From DAIPXZ01 sp036782995 (GTDB lineage: Bacteria > Bacillota > Clostridia > Saccharofermentanales > Saccharofermentanaceae): a DNA stretch of 64,000 nt. The stretch covers positions 239,271 to 303,270 of the forward strand of contig DAIPXZ010000002.1 of NCBI GenBank assembly GCA_036782995.1, in the 5' to 3' direction. Shown here piece by piece: positions 27,607-36,788 of the stretch. The notes under the pieces are model-generated. The model was not told the origin of the DNA. It saw only the letters and a list, made by a program, of their open reading frames with translations, and searched no databases. Positions within the stretch are counted from its first letter, which is position 1. Each line of letters begins with the position of its first letter. Both the position numbers and the translations under genes were made by a program.

Positions 27607-30106
27607 TTTCATTTTGTTGCGTCAAATCGGGAAAATACTTTTTCTCAAATTCCTTCGGGTCGAGTGGCACAGAATAGTAGAAGCCTTGGAAAATATCGGC
27701 CCCCAAAGAGCGAATCACATTGGCTTTATCGAGCGTTTCAATGCCTTCGACGCATACACTCATCCCAATACTGTGCGCCAATAAGACAATAGCCGAGATA
27801 AATGAGTGATTAAACTTTTCGCGCAAGACATCCTCGACAAATGCACGATCAATCTTGATTTCATCAACCGGTAATTCGCGCAAGTAATTGAACGAAGAAT
27901 AGCCGGTGCCGAAATCATCGAGTGCGATTCGAATACCCGCATTACGAAGCTTCGTGAGATTCTGCCGGCAAACGGCAAAATTACGCATCAACGATGTCTC
28001 GGTAATTTCAAGTAGTATGTTCTTTGGTTCGACTTCGTATTCTTTCAGCAAATCGATGACCGTCGCGGAATAATCAATCTTCGCCATGTCTTCAGCTGTT
28101 ACATTAATGTGAATGTAGAAATCCGGGGAAACACCGGCCTTTAACCACTTACTACATTGAGCAATGCCGGAGGTAATAATCCAGCTACCAAAAGCTTCCA
28201 TTTGACCGGTCGCTTCGAGCGCGGCGATGACTTTTTCCGGATTAACAATTTCGCCCGTCGGGGAAATCCAACGCAAAAGCGCTTCGGCACCAACCAATTT
28301 ACCATTCTTCGCATCAACCAACGGCTGAAAATGCAAGAGAAAATTCTCATGACCCGAACGAATCGATTTTGAAATCTGAAACTCGAAATCGAGGCGTTCT
28401 CGAAGTTCGATTTTATCAAGCGGAGAATAGATAGCATAGCGTTTCCGCTTATCCTGTTTGACCTTATGAAGCGTAATCTCTGCATTCACGAGAAGCTCAT
28501 CTGCAATATTTCCACAGGACGGGAAAAGAGCGGCACTCATGGAAAGCGACATAAAAAACGCACCACGGCCAACGATAAGAGGCTGGCTGCACTCGTCTTG
28601 TAGGAAAAGCATATATTCATCAAGCTTTGCCCGTGTCGCATGCGGCCAAAGAATACAAAATGCATCGACACCGATATGATAAAGCGCGCCACCTTCCGGA
28701 AGGCGTGCCGTCAGCATCTGTGCCATCGCAATCAATATATCATCACCCGTCGTTCGGCCATAGCGGTCATTATAGGTGTGAAAATCCTTCACATCAACGA
28801 GTAAAAGTGCCGCCGACAGAACCTTACGGTCATGAATCAATTTTTCAGTATCGGAAAGCAAGGTGCCACGCACCGGAAGTCCCGTTATTTCGTGACGATT
28901 CGATGATTTCTCGACGTTTTCACGAACCTCGTTCATGGATGTTAAGTCAAAAACCGTACCTGCGATGACAAGATTCTGCTTGGTCGTATCAACCATCACC
29001 TTACCACGTGTAGCGAGCCAAATTGGTTTTCCACCGCTCCCGACAATACGGAATTCAATCGAAAACTTCTCGCGTTCCCGATCAACGAGCTTCGTGACTG
29101 ATTGCAAAAAGCGTTTGCGATCCTCGGGAATAATGGCATCACTTACCAACTTCAAAATATCACCTGTGTATTCGGTTTTCATGTCGGAAAGCAATGATGT
29201 AATGTTGTCAGAAAAGCGCAAAATACCACGCTTCACGTCGGCTGTATAGGTAATGGCGGAAGAACCGTCAATGATTGTTTTTTGAATGGAATCGGTGCGT
29301 TTGCGCTCCGTGATATCTATCATGAGGCCCGTGATATATCGCATACTTCCCGCGATATCATAATCGGATGCTCCGCAGGAATGAAGCCAAACCTCGCCCT
29401 TTATCGGTGAAAGAAAACGAAAATCGCCGACGAAAAATTCATTCTTTCGTTGCAGATAATTCTCGAGTGCCGTAACAAAACGTGTATGGTCATCCGGATG
29501 AATAAAATGCATGATCTCTGACGAGGCATTCTCAATATAGTTTGTTGCCAAATCCAAAAGATGCATACATTGCGTATTGACGTAGCATATGTCTGTCACG
29601 GAATCATAGTAATAAACATATTCTTTAATGCCTTCGGAAAGAAGCTGAGATACCATGCGTTCCGCCATGGATTGCGTGCGGTCTACAAATACACCGCTGA
29701 TGAGGCAACGTCCGTCAATACGAACCAGCTGCATGAAAACCTTCACCCAAAACACATCATCTTCTGTCTTGCGAAGGGCATGTTCAAAAACAATGACCTT
29801 CTCTTTCGAATGCAAAAGACGGTGGATTGCCGACTCATAGCGGTCTGTCGCATACTCGCGGTCTTTTACAGGAACAAATTGCATCAATGCGCTAAGGAGC
29901 ATTTCCTGCGAAGCAACAGCTCCGATGACATTCGTCATTCCTGAAGAAAAAACAAATCGCTGACCATCGGGATTGACAATAAACGAGGCCAGAGTAATCG
30001 ATTCCAAAAGAGGTCCAACCTGAGCTAAAAGAAGTTTATCCGATATTAGCGAGGAATTATCATCTCCTAGAATATCAATCGATTTCCCCATACCCTCATT
30101 TACCAT
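27602..30106 (-). CDS. PAS-GGDEF-EAL c-di-GMP phosphodiesterase with degenerate GGDEF
   Basis: The 834-residue cytoplasmic protein has about three PAS-like domains (residues 30-390, with ITERKRTD as one PAC end), a GGDEF-fold domain (about 400-560) and an EAL domain (about 570-825). In the cyclase domain the active loop reads IGVDAF instead of GGDEF, so cyclase activity is unlikely. The EAL domain keeps GAEALLRW, LLEITET, LDDFGTGYSS, EIKIDRAFV and CVEGIET, the metal and catalytic residues of active phosphodiesterases. The inactive GGDEF may bind GTP as an allosteric switch, as known for similar proteins. GGAGGCGG precedes the ATG. Confidence 0.92.
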   Translation of the reverse strand: MVNEGMGKSIDILGDDNSSLISDKLLLAQVGPLLESITLASFIVNPDGQRFVFSSGMTNVIGAVASQEMLLSALMQFVPVKDREYATDRYESAIHRLLHSKEKVIVFEHALRKTEDDVFWVKVFMQLVRIDGRCLISGVFVDRTQSMAERMVSQLLSEGIKEYVYYYDSVTDICYVNTQCMHLLDLATNYIENASSEIMHFIHPDDHTRFVTALENYLQRKNEFFVGDFRFLSPIKGEVWLHSCGASDYDIAGSMRYITGLMIDITERKRTDSIQKTIIDGSSAITYTADVKRGILRFSDNITSLLSDMKTEYTGDILKLVSDAIIPEDRKRFLQSVTKLVDREREKFSIEFRIVGSGGKPIWLATRGKVMVDTTKQNLVIAGTVFDLTSMNEVRENVEKSSNRHEITGLPVRGTLLSDTEKLIHDRKVLSAALLLVDVKDFHTYNDRYGRTTGDDILIAMAQMLTARLPEGGALYHIGVDAFCILWPHATRAKLDEYMLFLQDECSQPLIVGRGAFFMSLSMSAALFPSCGNIADELLVNAEITLHKVKQDKRKRYAIYSPLDKIELRERLDFEFQISKSIRSGHENFLLHFQPLVDAKNGKLVGAEALLRWISPTGEIVNPEKVIAALEATGQMEAFGSWIITSGIAQCSKWLKAGVSPDFYIHINVTAEDMAKIDYSATVIDLLKEYEVEPKNILLEITETSLMRNFAVCRQNLTKLRNAGIRIALDDFGTGYSSFNYLRELPVDEIKIDRAFVEDVLREKFNHSFISAIVLLAHSIGMSVCVEGIETLDKANVIRSLGADIFQGFYYSVPLDPKEFEKKYFPDLTQQNEN

Positions 30107-30137
30107 GGTTTCCGCCTCCGAAAAAACATCAGTAAAA

Positions 30138-30968
30138 TTATTTTACCATTTGAAGGACCTCTGCGTATAGGCTTTTTTTGTTTTCTTTCCATTCTTCTGA
30201 AAGAAACTTGGCTATGTCTTTCGTAGACATACCCGCATTTATCAGCGCGTTGATTTTAGCCTTTCGTTCCTCCTCAGTCAAAACGATGGCTTCCGTTTCC
30301 TCCGGACACGCTTCCAAAACCAAGACAAATTCGCCCTTTGGCGGAATTTCATTAAAATGGGATAACAATTCATTCACCGTTCCGCGAATCACTTCCTCAT
30401 ATTTTTTCGTAAGCTCACGACATGCAGCTGCTTTACGATTGCATAGTCCTGCGGAAGATAATTCTTCGAGCGTTTTAATTAACCGATGCGGTGCTTCATA
30501 GAGAATGGTCGTGCAAGGAACAGATGTAATCGCGCTAATGCGAGCTTTTCGATCTTTTCCCTCTGATGGAAGGAAACCTTCAAAATAATAGTGTCTCGCA
30601 TCCATCCCCGAAAGCACCAATGCCGTGATACCGGCAACCGGGCCAGGAATAACAGTCAGCGGGATATCGTTCTCTGCCGCTAACGAAGCCAAGTCCTCAC
30701 CTGGATCAGATATGCTTGGCATGCCCGCATCTGAAACCAATGCGACATTTTGTCCTGCAATCAGCAATTCCATTATCTTCTGTCCATGCGATACCTTATT
30801 GTGCTCATGATAACTCATCAATCGATTTTCTATGCCAAAATGCGATAAAAGCAGACCTGTTCTGCGCGTATCCTCACAAGCAATCAGATCAACGCTTTTC
30901 AAAACTTCGACTGCACGTGGAGAAAAATCTCCGAGATTTCCGATGGGGGTTCCGACTAAATAGAGCAT
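30138..30968 (-). CDS. rsmI: 16S rRNA (cytidine(1402)-2'-O)-methyltransferase
   Basis: The 276-residue SAM enzyme begins LYLVGTPIGNLGDFSPRAVEVL, then ACEDTRRTG, LVSDAGMPSISDPG and VIPGPVAGITAL, all RsmI signatures. A C-terminal helical part (TKDIAKFLSEEWKENKKSLYAEV) completes normal length. It methylates the ribose of C1402 in the ribosomal P site. Its start overlaps the end of the trmN6-like gene by 13 bases; this pair also sits together in B. subtilis (yabB, yabC). Confidence 0.95.
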   Translation of the reverse strand: MLYLVGTPIGNLGDFSPRAVEVLKSVDLIACEDTRRTGLLLSHFGIENRLMSYHEHNKVSHGQKIMELLIAGQNVALVSDAGMPSISDPGEDLASLAAENDIPLTVIPGPVAGITALVLSGMDARHYYFEGFLPSEGKDRKARISAITSVPCTTILYEAPHRLIKTLEELSSAGLCNRKAAACRELTKKYEEVIRGTVNELLSHFNEIPPKGEFVLVLEACPEETEAIVLTEEERKAKINALINAGMSTKDIAKFLSEEWKENKKSLYAEVLQMVK

Positions 30969-31741
30969 GATTCATCCTCCGAACGATAAATATTGAGCAG
31001 CGTCTCCGTATATGTGCCATCCTTTTTGCGTATAATCAGCGGCGGCAACATTCGAAAACCACCGGATTTCTTGCATTTTCGTGCCCGTATCAGGCAAAGA
31101 GATGCATCCTTATGCACATATGGGTGAACATTCTGAATGCGCATAACAGCCATAGAAGCCTTCTGCAGCGAAGAAATCACGTCGGCCATACGTGCCGCAC
31201 GAATCACGATAAACATATCCCCGTCGGGAAAGAGCATCGAAGCCCCGACTCGAATAAAATCGTCAATCGTCCCATATTCTTCAAATCGTGCCGCGGCAAG
31301 TGCATCGTCGCCACGCGTCGTCTTCGGACCGCGTGTATCCATTGAAAACGGTGGATTCATATAGACGGCATCAAAAGAAGCCTTTGGAATCTCGGGTATT
31401 GGTAATTCACGTAAATCGAGACAATATCCGTGCATTCGATTGCCTAATGCATTCATCTCTATATTGCGTTGAAACACAGAAGCGGCAACCACTTGACGCT
31501 CAATGCCTACAATATCGACATCCGACCGTCGCCCCGCAAGAAGCACCGAAACAGCACCGCAATTCGTGCCGAGTTCGAGAACATGAATCGGTTTTCTCTT
31601 GCGACAAGAGAGCTCTTGCGCGACAAACCATGCCAAAAGAACACTATCTTCGCCAAAACGAAAGCCGTCTTTTCGCTGAATCAATCGCAAATTCGCTCGA
31701 CCTAAATCTTCTATGGATTCCATGTCGTTATCAAAAGCCAT
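30956..31741 (-). CDS. tRNA1(Val) adenine-N6-methyltransferase-like (YabB/TrmN6)
   Basis: The 261-residue Rossmann methyltransferase has the entry block FGEDSVLLAWFVA, motif I VLELGTNCGAVSVLLA, and the adenine-methylating NPPF (MNPPFSMD) near residue 125. The C-terminal part ends with LLNIYR, a common end of the YabB family. TrmN6 modifies A37 of tRNA-Val; the Firmicutes members are annotated by homology. It precedes rsmI in an operon. Confidence 0.85.
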   Translation of the reverse strand: MAFDNDMESIEDLGRANLRLIQRKDGFRFGEDSVLLAWFVAQELSCRKRKPIHVLELGTNCGAVSVLLAGRRSDVDIVGIERQVVAASVFQRNIEMNALGNRMHGYCLDLRELPIPEIPKASFDAVYMNPPFSMDTRGPKTTRGDDALAAARFEEYGTIDDFIRVGASMLFPDGDMFIVIRAARMADVISSLQKASMAVMRIQNVHPYVHKDASLCLIRARKCKKSGGFRMLPPLIIRKKDGTYTETLLNIYRSEDESCSI

Positions 31742-31818
31742 CTTTATCCTCCGTCTTCATATTCTACATTATTGAGAAGTGTTTTCGTCCCCCAGCGGCA
31801 AAAAAACGAAAAAATCGA

Positions 31819-31858
31819 TAAAAAAAGGCTTTGCGAAACAATTGTCTCACAAAGCCTT
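31819..31858 (-). terminator. Terminator after the ferredoxin gene
   Basis: On the minus strand AAGGCTTTG pairs with CAAAGCCTT, extended by TGAGA/TTTCG wobble pairs, followed by TTTTTTT. It closes the long folE-to-ferredoxin gene run. Confidence 0.85.
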
Positions 31859-31879
31859 CTTGACTATGTCGTAAAAAAA

Positions 31880-32050
31880 TCAGCCAGCTGTAATAGCCCC
31901 AACAGGACATGCAGCTTCGCATGTACCACATTCGATGCAAACATCAGCATTGATTTCATATTTACCGTCACCGGCAGCGATCGCGCTTACAGGGCACTCA
32001 CCCTCACAGCTTCCACAAGAAAGACACGCGTCAGAAATTACATATGCCAT
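31880..32050 (-). CDS. Two-cluster [4Fe-4S] ferredoxin
   Basis: ATG 32050 with AAGGAGGA at 32057-32064; 56 residues. Two classic motifs are present: CLSCGSCEGECPVSAI and CIECGTCEAACPVGAI, each CxxCxxCxxxCP, giving eight cysteines for two [4Fe-4S] clusters. This is the clostridial-type small electron carrier. It follows ricT after 70 bases and is followed directly by a terminator, so it is probably co-transcribed with ricT. Confidence 0.95.
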   Translation of the reverse strand: MAYVISDACLSCGSCEGECPVSAIAAGDGKYEINADVCIECGTCEAACPVGAITAG

Positions 32051-32120
32051 AATTCGTTCCTCCTTATCTCAAGGTTGTCATTGACATTGCTATTGTATCA
32101 TTGCACATTCGTGAATGCAA

Positions 32121-33233
32121 TTATTCTTTTTCGTCTATCTCATCGATGAAAGTGACATCTCCGTCTTCTTCGGACTCTTCCGTTGTTGAGATAGTATTCA
32201 ATGGATTCGATGCAATCTCTTCTTCGACGTAATCTGCCTCAATGCGACCAGTCGAATACGAAGAAGCCGCATTCGGTGCATATTCTTGTGCCTCATCGAC
32301 TTCCTTGATAGAAACATTTTCGTTATCCTCGTCAGTCGCATTACTCTTTTTCGCACCATTACGAGAATGGCAGTCCTTACAGCCTGAAGCATTCTTAGCG
32401 CAATTGGATGGACAAGCACCATTACCGCCGAACAGCTTCACTTCTTCGGCATCAAAAACCATCACTTCGGCTTCATCATCGCGTTCTAAGCGAACAGAAA
32501 GCTTCTCACGAAGAACATCAACATGAATAACCGTACCATTGCCTTCTGGAGTCGACACCCGTTTTCCGACCTTCGGCAAACGCGAATTCGCGTCTTCATA
32601 TGCCGCCTGTTCATATTGAAGACAGCACATCAAGCGACCGCAAGCCCCGGAAAGCTTCGTCGGATTCAATGAAAGACCTTGCTCCTTTGCCATACGAACG
32701 GATACCGGAACAAACTCTTCCAGGAAAGTACAACAGCAAAGCTCCCGCCCACAAACACCGATACCACCGACCATTCTGGCCTGTTCACGCGTGCCGATTT
32801 GACGAAGCTCAATGCGGGTATGGAAACAACTCGTCAAATCCTTCACAAGCTCACGAAAATCTACACGATTCTCTGCTGTAAAGAAAAAGACCAATTTCTT
32901 CCCGTCAAATGTATACGAGGAATCAACTAAACTCATCTTTAGTTGTCGACGTTCGATGAAAACCAGGCACTGGTCAAAGGCTTCCTTTTCACGTTCGCGT
33001 TTCGTCGCAAAACGCGCCTTTTCCTGCTCGTTCGCAGGACGCATAACCGTTTGAATATCATCTCTTACCTGTGAATCAGGAAGATCAAAGGGTTCTTCGA
33101 CAACAAATGCCATATCAAGACCAAGAGAGGTATTGACCATTACGGCATCGCCAATACTAAGGCGATGTTCTCCGGGCAAAAAATGATACGCCTTCCCGGC
33201 TTCGCGAAAACGCACACTTACTACTTTAACCAT
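32121..33233 (-). CDS. ricT: RicT/YaaT PSP1-domain regulator of RNA processing
   Basis: Start at ATG 33233 (MVKVVSVRFREAGKAYHF), with AAGGAG 7 bases upstream; it overlaps the holB stop by 8. The 370-residue product has the PSP1 core with GGIGVCGRELCCCTFL and LSGACGRLMCCLQYE, the cysteines that hold Fe-S clusters in the B. subtilis RicAFT complex, which steers RNase Y. After the core there is a second Cys patch (ACPSNCAKNASGCKDC, about residues 280-295) and an acidic low-complexity tail. RicA and RicF are not in the window. Confidence 0.9.
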   Translation of the reverse strand: MVKVVSVRFREAGKAYHFLPGEHRLSIGDAVMVNTSLGLDMAFVVEEPFDLPDSQVRDDIQTVMRPANEQEKARFATKREREKEAFDQCLVFIERRQLKMSLVDSSYTFDGKKLVFFFTAENRVDFRELVKDLTSCFHTRIELRQIGTREQARMVGGIGVCGRELCCCTFLEEFVPVSVRMAKEQGLSLNPTKLSGACGRLMCCLQYEQAAYEDANSRLPKVGKRVSTPEGNGTVIHVDVLREKLSVRLERDDEAEVMVFDAEEVKLFGGNGACPSNCAKNASGCKDCHSRNGAKKSNATDEDNENVSIKEVDEAQEYAPNAASSYSTGRIEADYVEEEIASNPLNTISTTEESEEDGDVTFIDEIDEKE

Positions 33234-34233
33234 GACTAAACTCCTTTTTGAGAGACAGAAGCATTTGGCAAACCGTACTTTCAAAGCTGCCGTTCATCTT
33301 CCACGCCTTTGATGCAATCATAATATCTTGCGATGCAGCATGAATGTCGGAAATGGTAATCGCCGAAGCCGCAAGCATCCTGTTAATTCTATCCTTTTTG
33401 TCCATGTCCCGCAAGGAATCCGAAGAAGAATCCTCACATAGCACTGCCATATCACCGAGTATCATTTGTAGAAGAGTCAGTAACTCACCAAAATCCTCTT
33501 TTTCATGATCAAAATATTCAAATGTTTCCGTAAGCAGCGTCGTTCGTGATACTGTTGGCAAAGAAAGAACCAACTCATTCATCTTCTCCCATGCCTCAAT
33601 GAGCCAGCCAGAAAGTGCGATATCCTTAGCATATCCAATGATGCCGTTGGAAAAACGACCTGCTAATCGTGCTGTTTTTTCATCAAGCTCATCCATTTCT
33701 CGCAGACAGGAAATCACTTCATCATCCGTATTTGGTGTGAAAAGAATCGGTACCATTCGTGATAATACCGTCGGCAGGAGCTTCGACTTATCAGAGACAA
33801 CTACGAGAAAAACCACATGCTTCGGTGGTTCTTCGATGGTCTTTAGCAATGCGTTTTGTCCTTCTTCGCCTAGCCCATCACCATCAATCAAGTATACCTT
33901 TCGAGAAGCAATCTGCGCCATGATGGCTACATCGCCGAGGATGCGTGACCTTACCTCAGCTACCTTGATACCGCGCTCGCCCTTCAGAATGAGCAACTCG
34001 CGATAATCCGGATGCGTATGCTCATCAAAATAATGACAACACGGACAAGTACCGCATGCGCCGTCAATTGTCGGATTCTGACACAAAAGTGCCTTTGCAA
34101 ATGCACGCGCAAATGTCTTCTTCCCGATGCCTTTCGGTCCCAGAAAGAGAAAAGCATGCCCCGACTCGCCGATAATCGACGCGCCGAGGCGTTGTTTCAC
34201 TTGATTTTGTCCGTAAAGAGAAGAAAAACCCAT
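33226..34233 (-). CDS. holB: DNA polymerase III subunit delta'
   Basis: The 335-residue clamp-loader AAA+ protein starts MGFSSLYGQNQVKQRL, then has FLFLGPKGIGKKTFARAFA (Walker A), the zinc module CGTCPCC, VYLIDGDGLGEEGQNALLKTIEEPP, and SRMVPILF. It lacks nothing obvious. It sits between darA and ricT in the tmk-yaaQ-holB-yaaT order known from Firmicutes; yaaR is absent. Confidence 0.93.
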   Translation of the reverse strand: MGFSSLYGQNQVKQRLGASIIGESGHAFLFLGPKGIGKKTFARAFAKALLCQNPTIDGACGTCPCCHYFDEHTHPDYRELLILKGERGIKVAEVRSRILGDVAIMAQIASRKVYLIDGDGLGEEGQNALLKTIEEPPKHVVFLVVVSDKSKLLPTVLSRMVPILFTPNTDDEVISCLREMDELDEKTARLAGRFSNGIIGYAKDIALSGWLIEAWEKMNELVLSLPTVSRTTLLTETFEYFDHEKEDFGELLTLLQMILGDMAVLCEDSSSDSLRDMDKKDRINRMLAASAITISDIHAASQDIMIASKAWKMNGSFESTVCQMLLSLKKEFSHG

Positions 34234-34236
34234 ATA

Positions 34237-34566
34237 TTACATCTTCTCAAATTGTTCGACGTTCACTACAAAAACAGTAGCCCCGCCAACCATCACTTCG
34301 ACCGGGTAAGGAATATAAGCACCGCCCATAGCAGAAGGTGTCACATTCGTATTAATTGCCGATTGACGACTCGAAGAATACTTGCGAATCAAATCCATTG
34401 CTTCTTTTAGCTGCTCTTCTTCGACAACAATCATCAATGTCGTATTGCCGGAGCGAAGGAATCCACCGGATGAATTCAGTTTTGTCACACGGAAACCCGC
34501 CTTATTAAGCTCAGCCATTAATCGAGGACTATCCTCATCGTGTACAATCGCAAAAATGAGTTTCAT
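34237..34566 (-). CDS. darA: PII-like cyclic-di-AMP receptor DarA/PstA (YaaQ)
   Basis: Start at ATG 34566, with GGGAGGT upstream and an ATGA overlap with tmk. The 109-residue product matches the family: MKLIFAIVHDED, then KLNSSGGFLRSGNTTLMIVVEEE, where the Gly-rich loop and the Arg-Ser-Gly-Asn stretch form the c-di-AMP pocket, and AYIPYPVEVMVGGATVFV. It is a trimeric PII-like sensor of c-di-AMP with an output not yet clear in most species. Confidence 0.93.
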   Translation of the reverse strand: MKLIFAIVHDEDSPRLMAELNKAGFRVTKLNSSGGFLRSGNTTLMIVVEEEQLKEAMDLIRKYSSSRQSAINTNVTPSAMGGAYIPYPVEVMVGGATVFVVNVEQFEKM

Positions 34567-35195
34567 GATTCCAATACCTCCCAAACTTCACGTTCGATTT
34601 CATTTCTTATCGTATCGACAGAAGAAGCTGCGTGAATCACCTTGATTCTTGCATTATCCTTCGCGAGTGTCAAATACCCCTCGCGTACCTTCTTCATAAA
34701 AGCGAGTCCCTCGCCTTCCAATCGGTCTTCTTCACCGCCTCGTCCTTCCCGTCTCGCATAAGCCTCTTCCGGCGATATATCCAGAAGAAATGTGATATCG
34801 GGCGCCAGAGAATTCGTGCTTAATTCATTTAATTCATGGATATCACTAAGGGAAAGCCCTCGTCCATATCCCTGATAAGCAACTGTCGAATCGTAGAATC
34901 GGTCACATATGACGCAATTACCGCGTTCGAGCCAAGGTCGAATCTTCTCTTGTGTTATTTGTGCACGAGCGGCTTCATATAACAACAATTCCGTAATCGG
35001 TGTCATGTCCAGATTATTCTTGTCCAAAAGGATACTTCGAATCTTCTCTCCAATTGAAGTACCGCCCGGCTCTCTGATCAAAAGCACCTCATAGCCTTTG
35101 GATTGAAGCATTTGTGAAAGACTCGTTAATTGCGTCGTCTTCCCGCATCCGTCAATCCCTTCGAAAGTAATAAATAAGCCCTTCCGCTCGTTCAT
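34563..35195 (-). CDS. tmk: Thymidylate kinase
   Basis: The 210-residue P-loop kinase has FITFEGIDGCGKTTQL, REPGGTSIGEKIR, the DRFYDSTVAYQGYGRGL block (Asp-Arg of the active site) and a lid REGRGGEEDRLE. It phosphorylates dTMP to dTDP. The stop overlaps darA. Confidence 0.96.
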   Translation of the reverse strand: MNERKGLFITFEGIDGCGKTTQLTSLSQMLQSKGYEVLLIREPGGTSIGEKIRSILLDKNNLDMTPITELLLYEAARAQITQEKIRPWLERGNCVICDRFYDSTVAYQGYGRGLSLSDIHELNELSTNSLAPDITFLLDISPEEAYARREGRGGEEDRLEGEGLAFMKKVREGYLTLAKDNARIKVIHAASSVDTIRNEIEREVWEVLES

Positions 35196-35247
35196 AATGC
35201 TTTTTCTGTCCTTTCGACAAAATCATTATAGCGCAACTTTGTCAAAA

Positions 35248-35874
35248 TTAGTCAAGTTTCAATGTATGAATACTTGCAATCTCAAGCCAGATTTCCTTCT
35301 CGATGCGATCATTGTCTTTACGGATGTCATCCACGTTTTCTTCCGCGCGAATATGACGATCCCAATTTCGCTTCGAATCGCGAATACGATCTCTATTCTC
35401 ACCATTCGCATGATTCGAACGATTATCTCTCGTTGTGGCATCTGAACCTGAAGCTGCGCCGGATGTTGCACCGGATCTCGACGCGTTATCAGGGCGATTG
35501 TCGCGATTCCGATCATTGTTATATCGTCCATCTCTGTGATTACGGTTACGATTATTGGGATTCGGTTTATTATTACCATTACTCGGACGACGCTCACCGG
35601 ATGGCGCACCGTTGCCGGAAGGCGAATTTGAACCGATGGATACCGTCTTTACCTGAGGTGCCGAAGCATCCGCAGGGCGATTATTCCCCGCAGGTGTATT
35701 GTTATTTGCGTTACGATTGGCTGTGTTACCATAATTACCACCGCGTCCGCCGTTTCTTCTTCTGTGATTTCGGCTATTTCCGCGTGGGCCTTGGGTGCCG
35801 TCAAAACCTTGGCCTCCCTGTGTTGTGGGTTTGGCGTTCGATTCCGTACGTTGTGGCATCTCTTTGTCGCTCAT
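35248..35874 (-). CDS. Arg/Gly/Asn-rich low-complexity protein with conserved C-terminal helix
   Basis: ATG 35874 has AAGGAGGG upstream. About residues 25-165 of 208 are Arg, Asn, Gly, Ser with RRRNGGRGGNYGN and NRNRNHRDGRYNNDRNRD stretches, resembling RGG-type RNA-binding disorder. The last 35 residues are different: a charged helix HIRAEENVDDIRKDNDRIE followed by EIWLEIASIHTLKL, likely a short docking or oligomer helix. It sits between folK and tmk, 55 and 52 bases apart, in the same direction. Real by start site, context and the ordered tail; function unknown. Confidence 0.8.
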   Translation of the reverse strand: MSDKEMPQRTESNAKPTTQGGQGFDGTQGPRGNSRNHRRRNGGRGGNYGNTANRNANNNTPAGNNRPADASAPQVKTVSIGSNSPSGNGAPSGERRPSNGNNKPNPNNRNRNHRDGRYNNDRNRDNRPDNASRSGATSGAASGSDATTRDNRSNHANGENRDRIRDSKRNWDRHIRAEENVDDIRKDNDRIEKEIWLEIASIHTLKLD

Positions 35875-35929
35875 GGTAGCCCTCCTTCATTCGAATTGCA
35901 TTTCTATTATAGCGGTTTTTTTCCTTCGT

Positions 35930-36409
35930 TCAACATTCATTTCGTGGGATTTCCGGCGCCGATGCAAAGAAACGAACACCATCATGCATATTCGCCGGTA
36001 AATCGAGTGATGGGTATATTTCCTGAAGCGGTACGAGCACAAATCCGCGTTCGTACATGCGCGGATGCGGCAAAACCAAATCCGGTTCATTCATAATGCA
36101 ATCATCATACGTCAAAATGTCGATATCGATAGTACGCGGTCCCCAATGTATCTCCCGTGTCCGATGAAGCGTGTTTTCAATCTCGTGAAGCAAATCCAAC
36201 AAATCGTGTGGAGAACGCGACGTAGTAATGCGACATGCCAAATTCAAGAAAGCAGCTTGTTCCGTATAACCCACAGGGTCAGTTTCATATACAGAAGAAA
36301 TCGCATGCAAAACGGTTAGCTTATCCGTTGCAAGCATCCGAAGAGCCGTATATAAATGCTCTTCGCGGTTTTCGATATTGGAGCCGAGTGATAAGTACAC
36401 TTCACTCAT
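35930..36409 (-). CDS. folK: 2-amino-4-hydroxy-6-hydroxymethyldihydropteridine pyrophosphokinase
   Basis: Start at ATG 36409, overlapping the folB stop by 8. The 159-residue product has YLSLGSNIENREEHL, SSVYETDPVGYTEQAAFLNLA, HRTREIHWGPRTIDIDIL (the ATP/Mg site) and LPHPRMYERGFVLVPL. It adds pyrophosphate to 6-hydroxymethyl-dihydropterin, the step before FolP. Confidence 0.96.
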   Translation of the reverse strand: MSEVYLSLGSNIENREEHLYTALRMLATDKLTVLHAISSVYETDPVGYTEQAAFLNLACRITTSRSPHDLLDLLHEIENTLHRTREIHWGPRTIDIDILTYDDCIMNEPDLVLPHPRMYERGFVLVPLQEIYPSLDLPANMHDGVRFFASAPEIPRNEC

Positions 36410-36788
36410 GCAGCCATTCCGCCATTTCTTCACGTGAACGACTGATATCCACTTGCATGCTTTGAAAATGACCCTCTATAGGTGCATCGGGCTTCTCGAT
36501 GACAGCATTGATCGATTCAATCATCGGGAAAGCATGGAGCACATCGATGATAATTTGTTCTGCCATACGCTCGATAAGTGCAAAAGAACGTTCCTCGACG
36601 TTCATTTGTGCGATGTCAAACACTTGAGAATAATCGACTGTATCGGAAAGATTATCCGTTGTCGCGGCCACAATCCGAGGAATCGAAAGGGTAAGACTCA
36701 CAATAAAGTTTTGTCCCTTGACTCTTTCTTCCGGCAAGACACCGGAATAACCATAGAATTCCATCCCGACTAATTTGATTTTATCCAT
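36402..36788 (-). CDS. folB: Dihydroneopterin aldolase
   Basis: Start at ATG 36788, with GGGAGG upstream, overlapping the folP stop by 8. The 128-residue product has MDKIKLVGMEFYGYSGVLPEE (catalytic Glu in the YxGvxpeE block), TVDYSQVFDIA and LIERMAEQI, then VIEKPDAPIEG near the C-terminus. It splits dihydroneopterin to 6-hydroxymethyl-dihydropterin and glycolaldehyde. Confidence 0.95.
   Translation of the reverse strand: MDKIKLVGMEFYGYSGVLPEERVKGQNFIVSLTLSIPRIVAATTDNLSDTVDYSQVFDIAQMNVEERSFALIERMAEQIIIDVLHAFPMIESINAVIEKPDAPIEGHFQSMQVDISRSREEMAEWLHE

Noticed and set aside
35262..35879. 205-residue Tyr/Arg/His-rich plus-strand ORF
   Set aside because: Antisense of the Arg/Gly/Asn-rich gene, which has the ribosome site and operon context.
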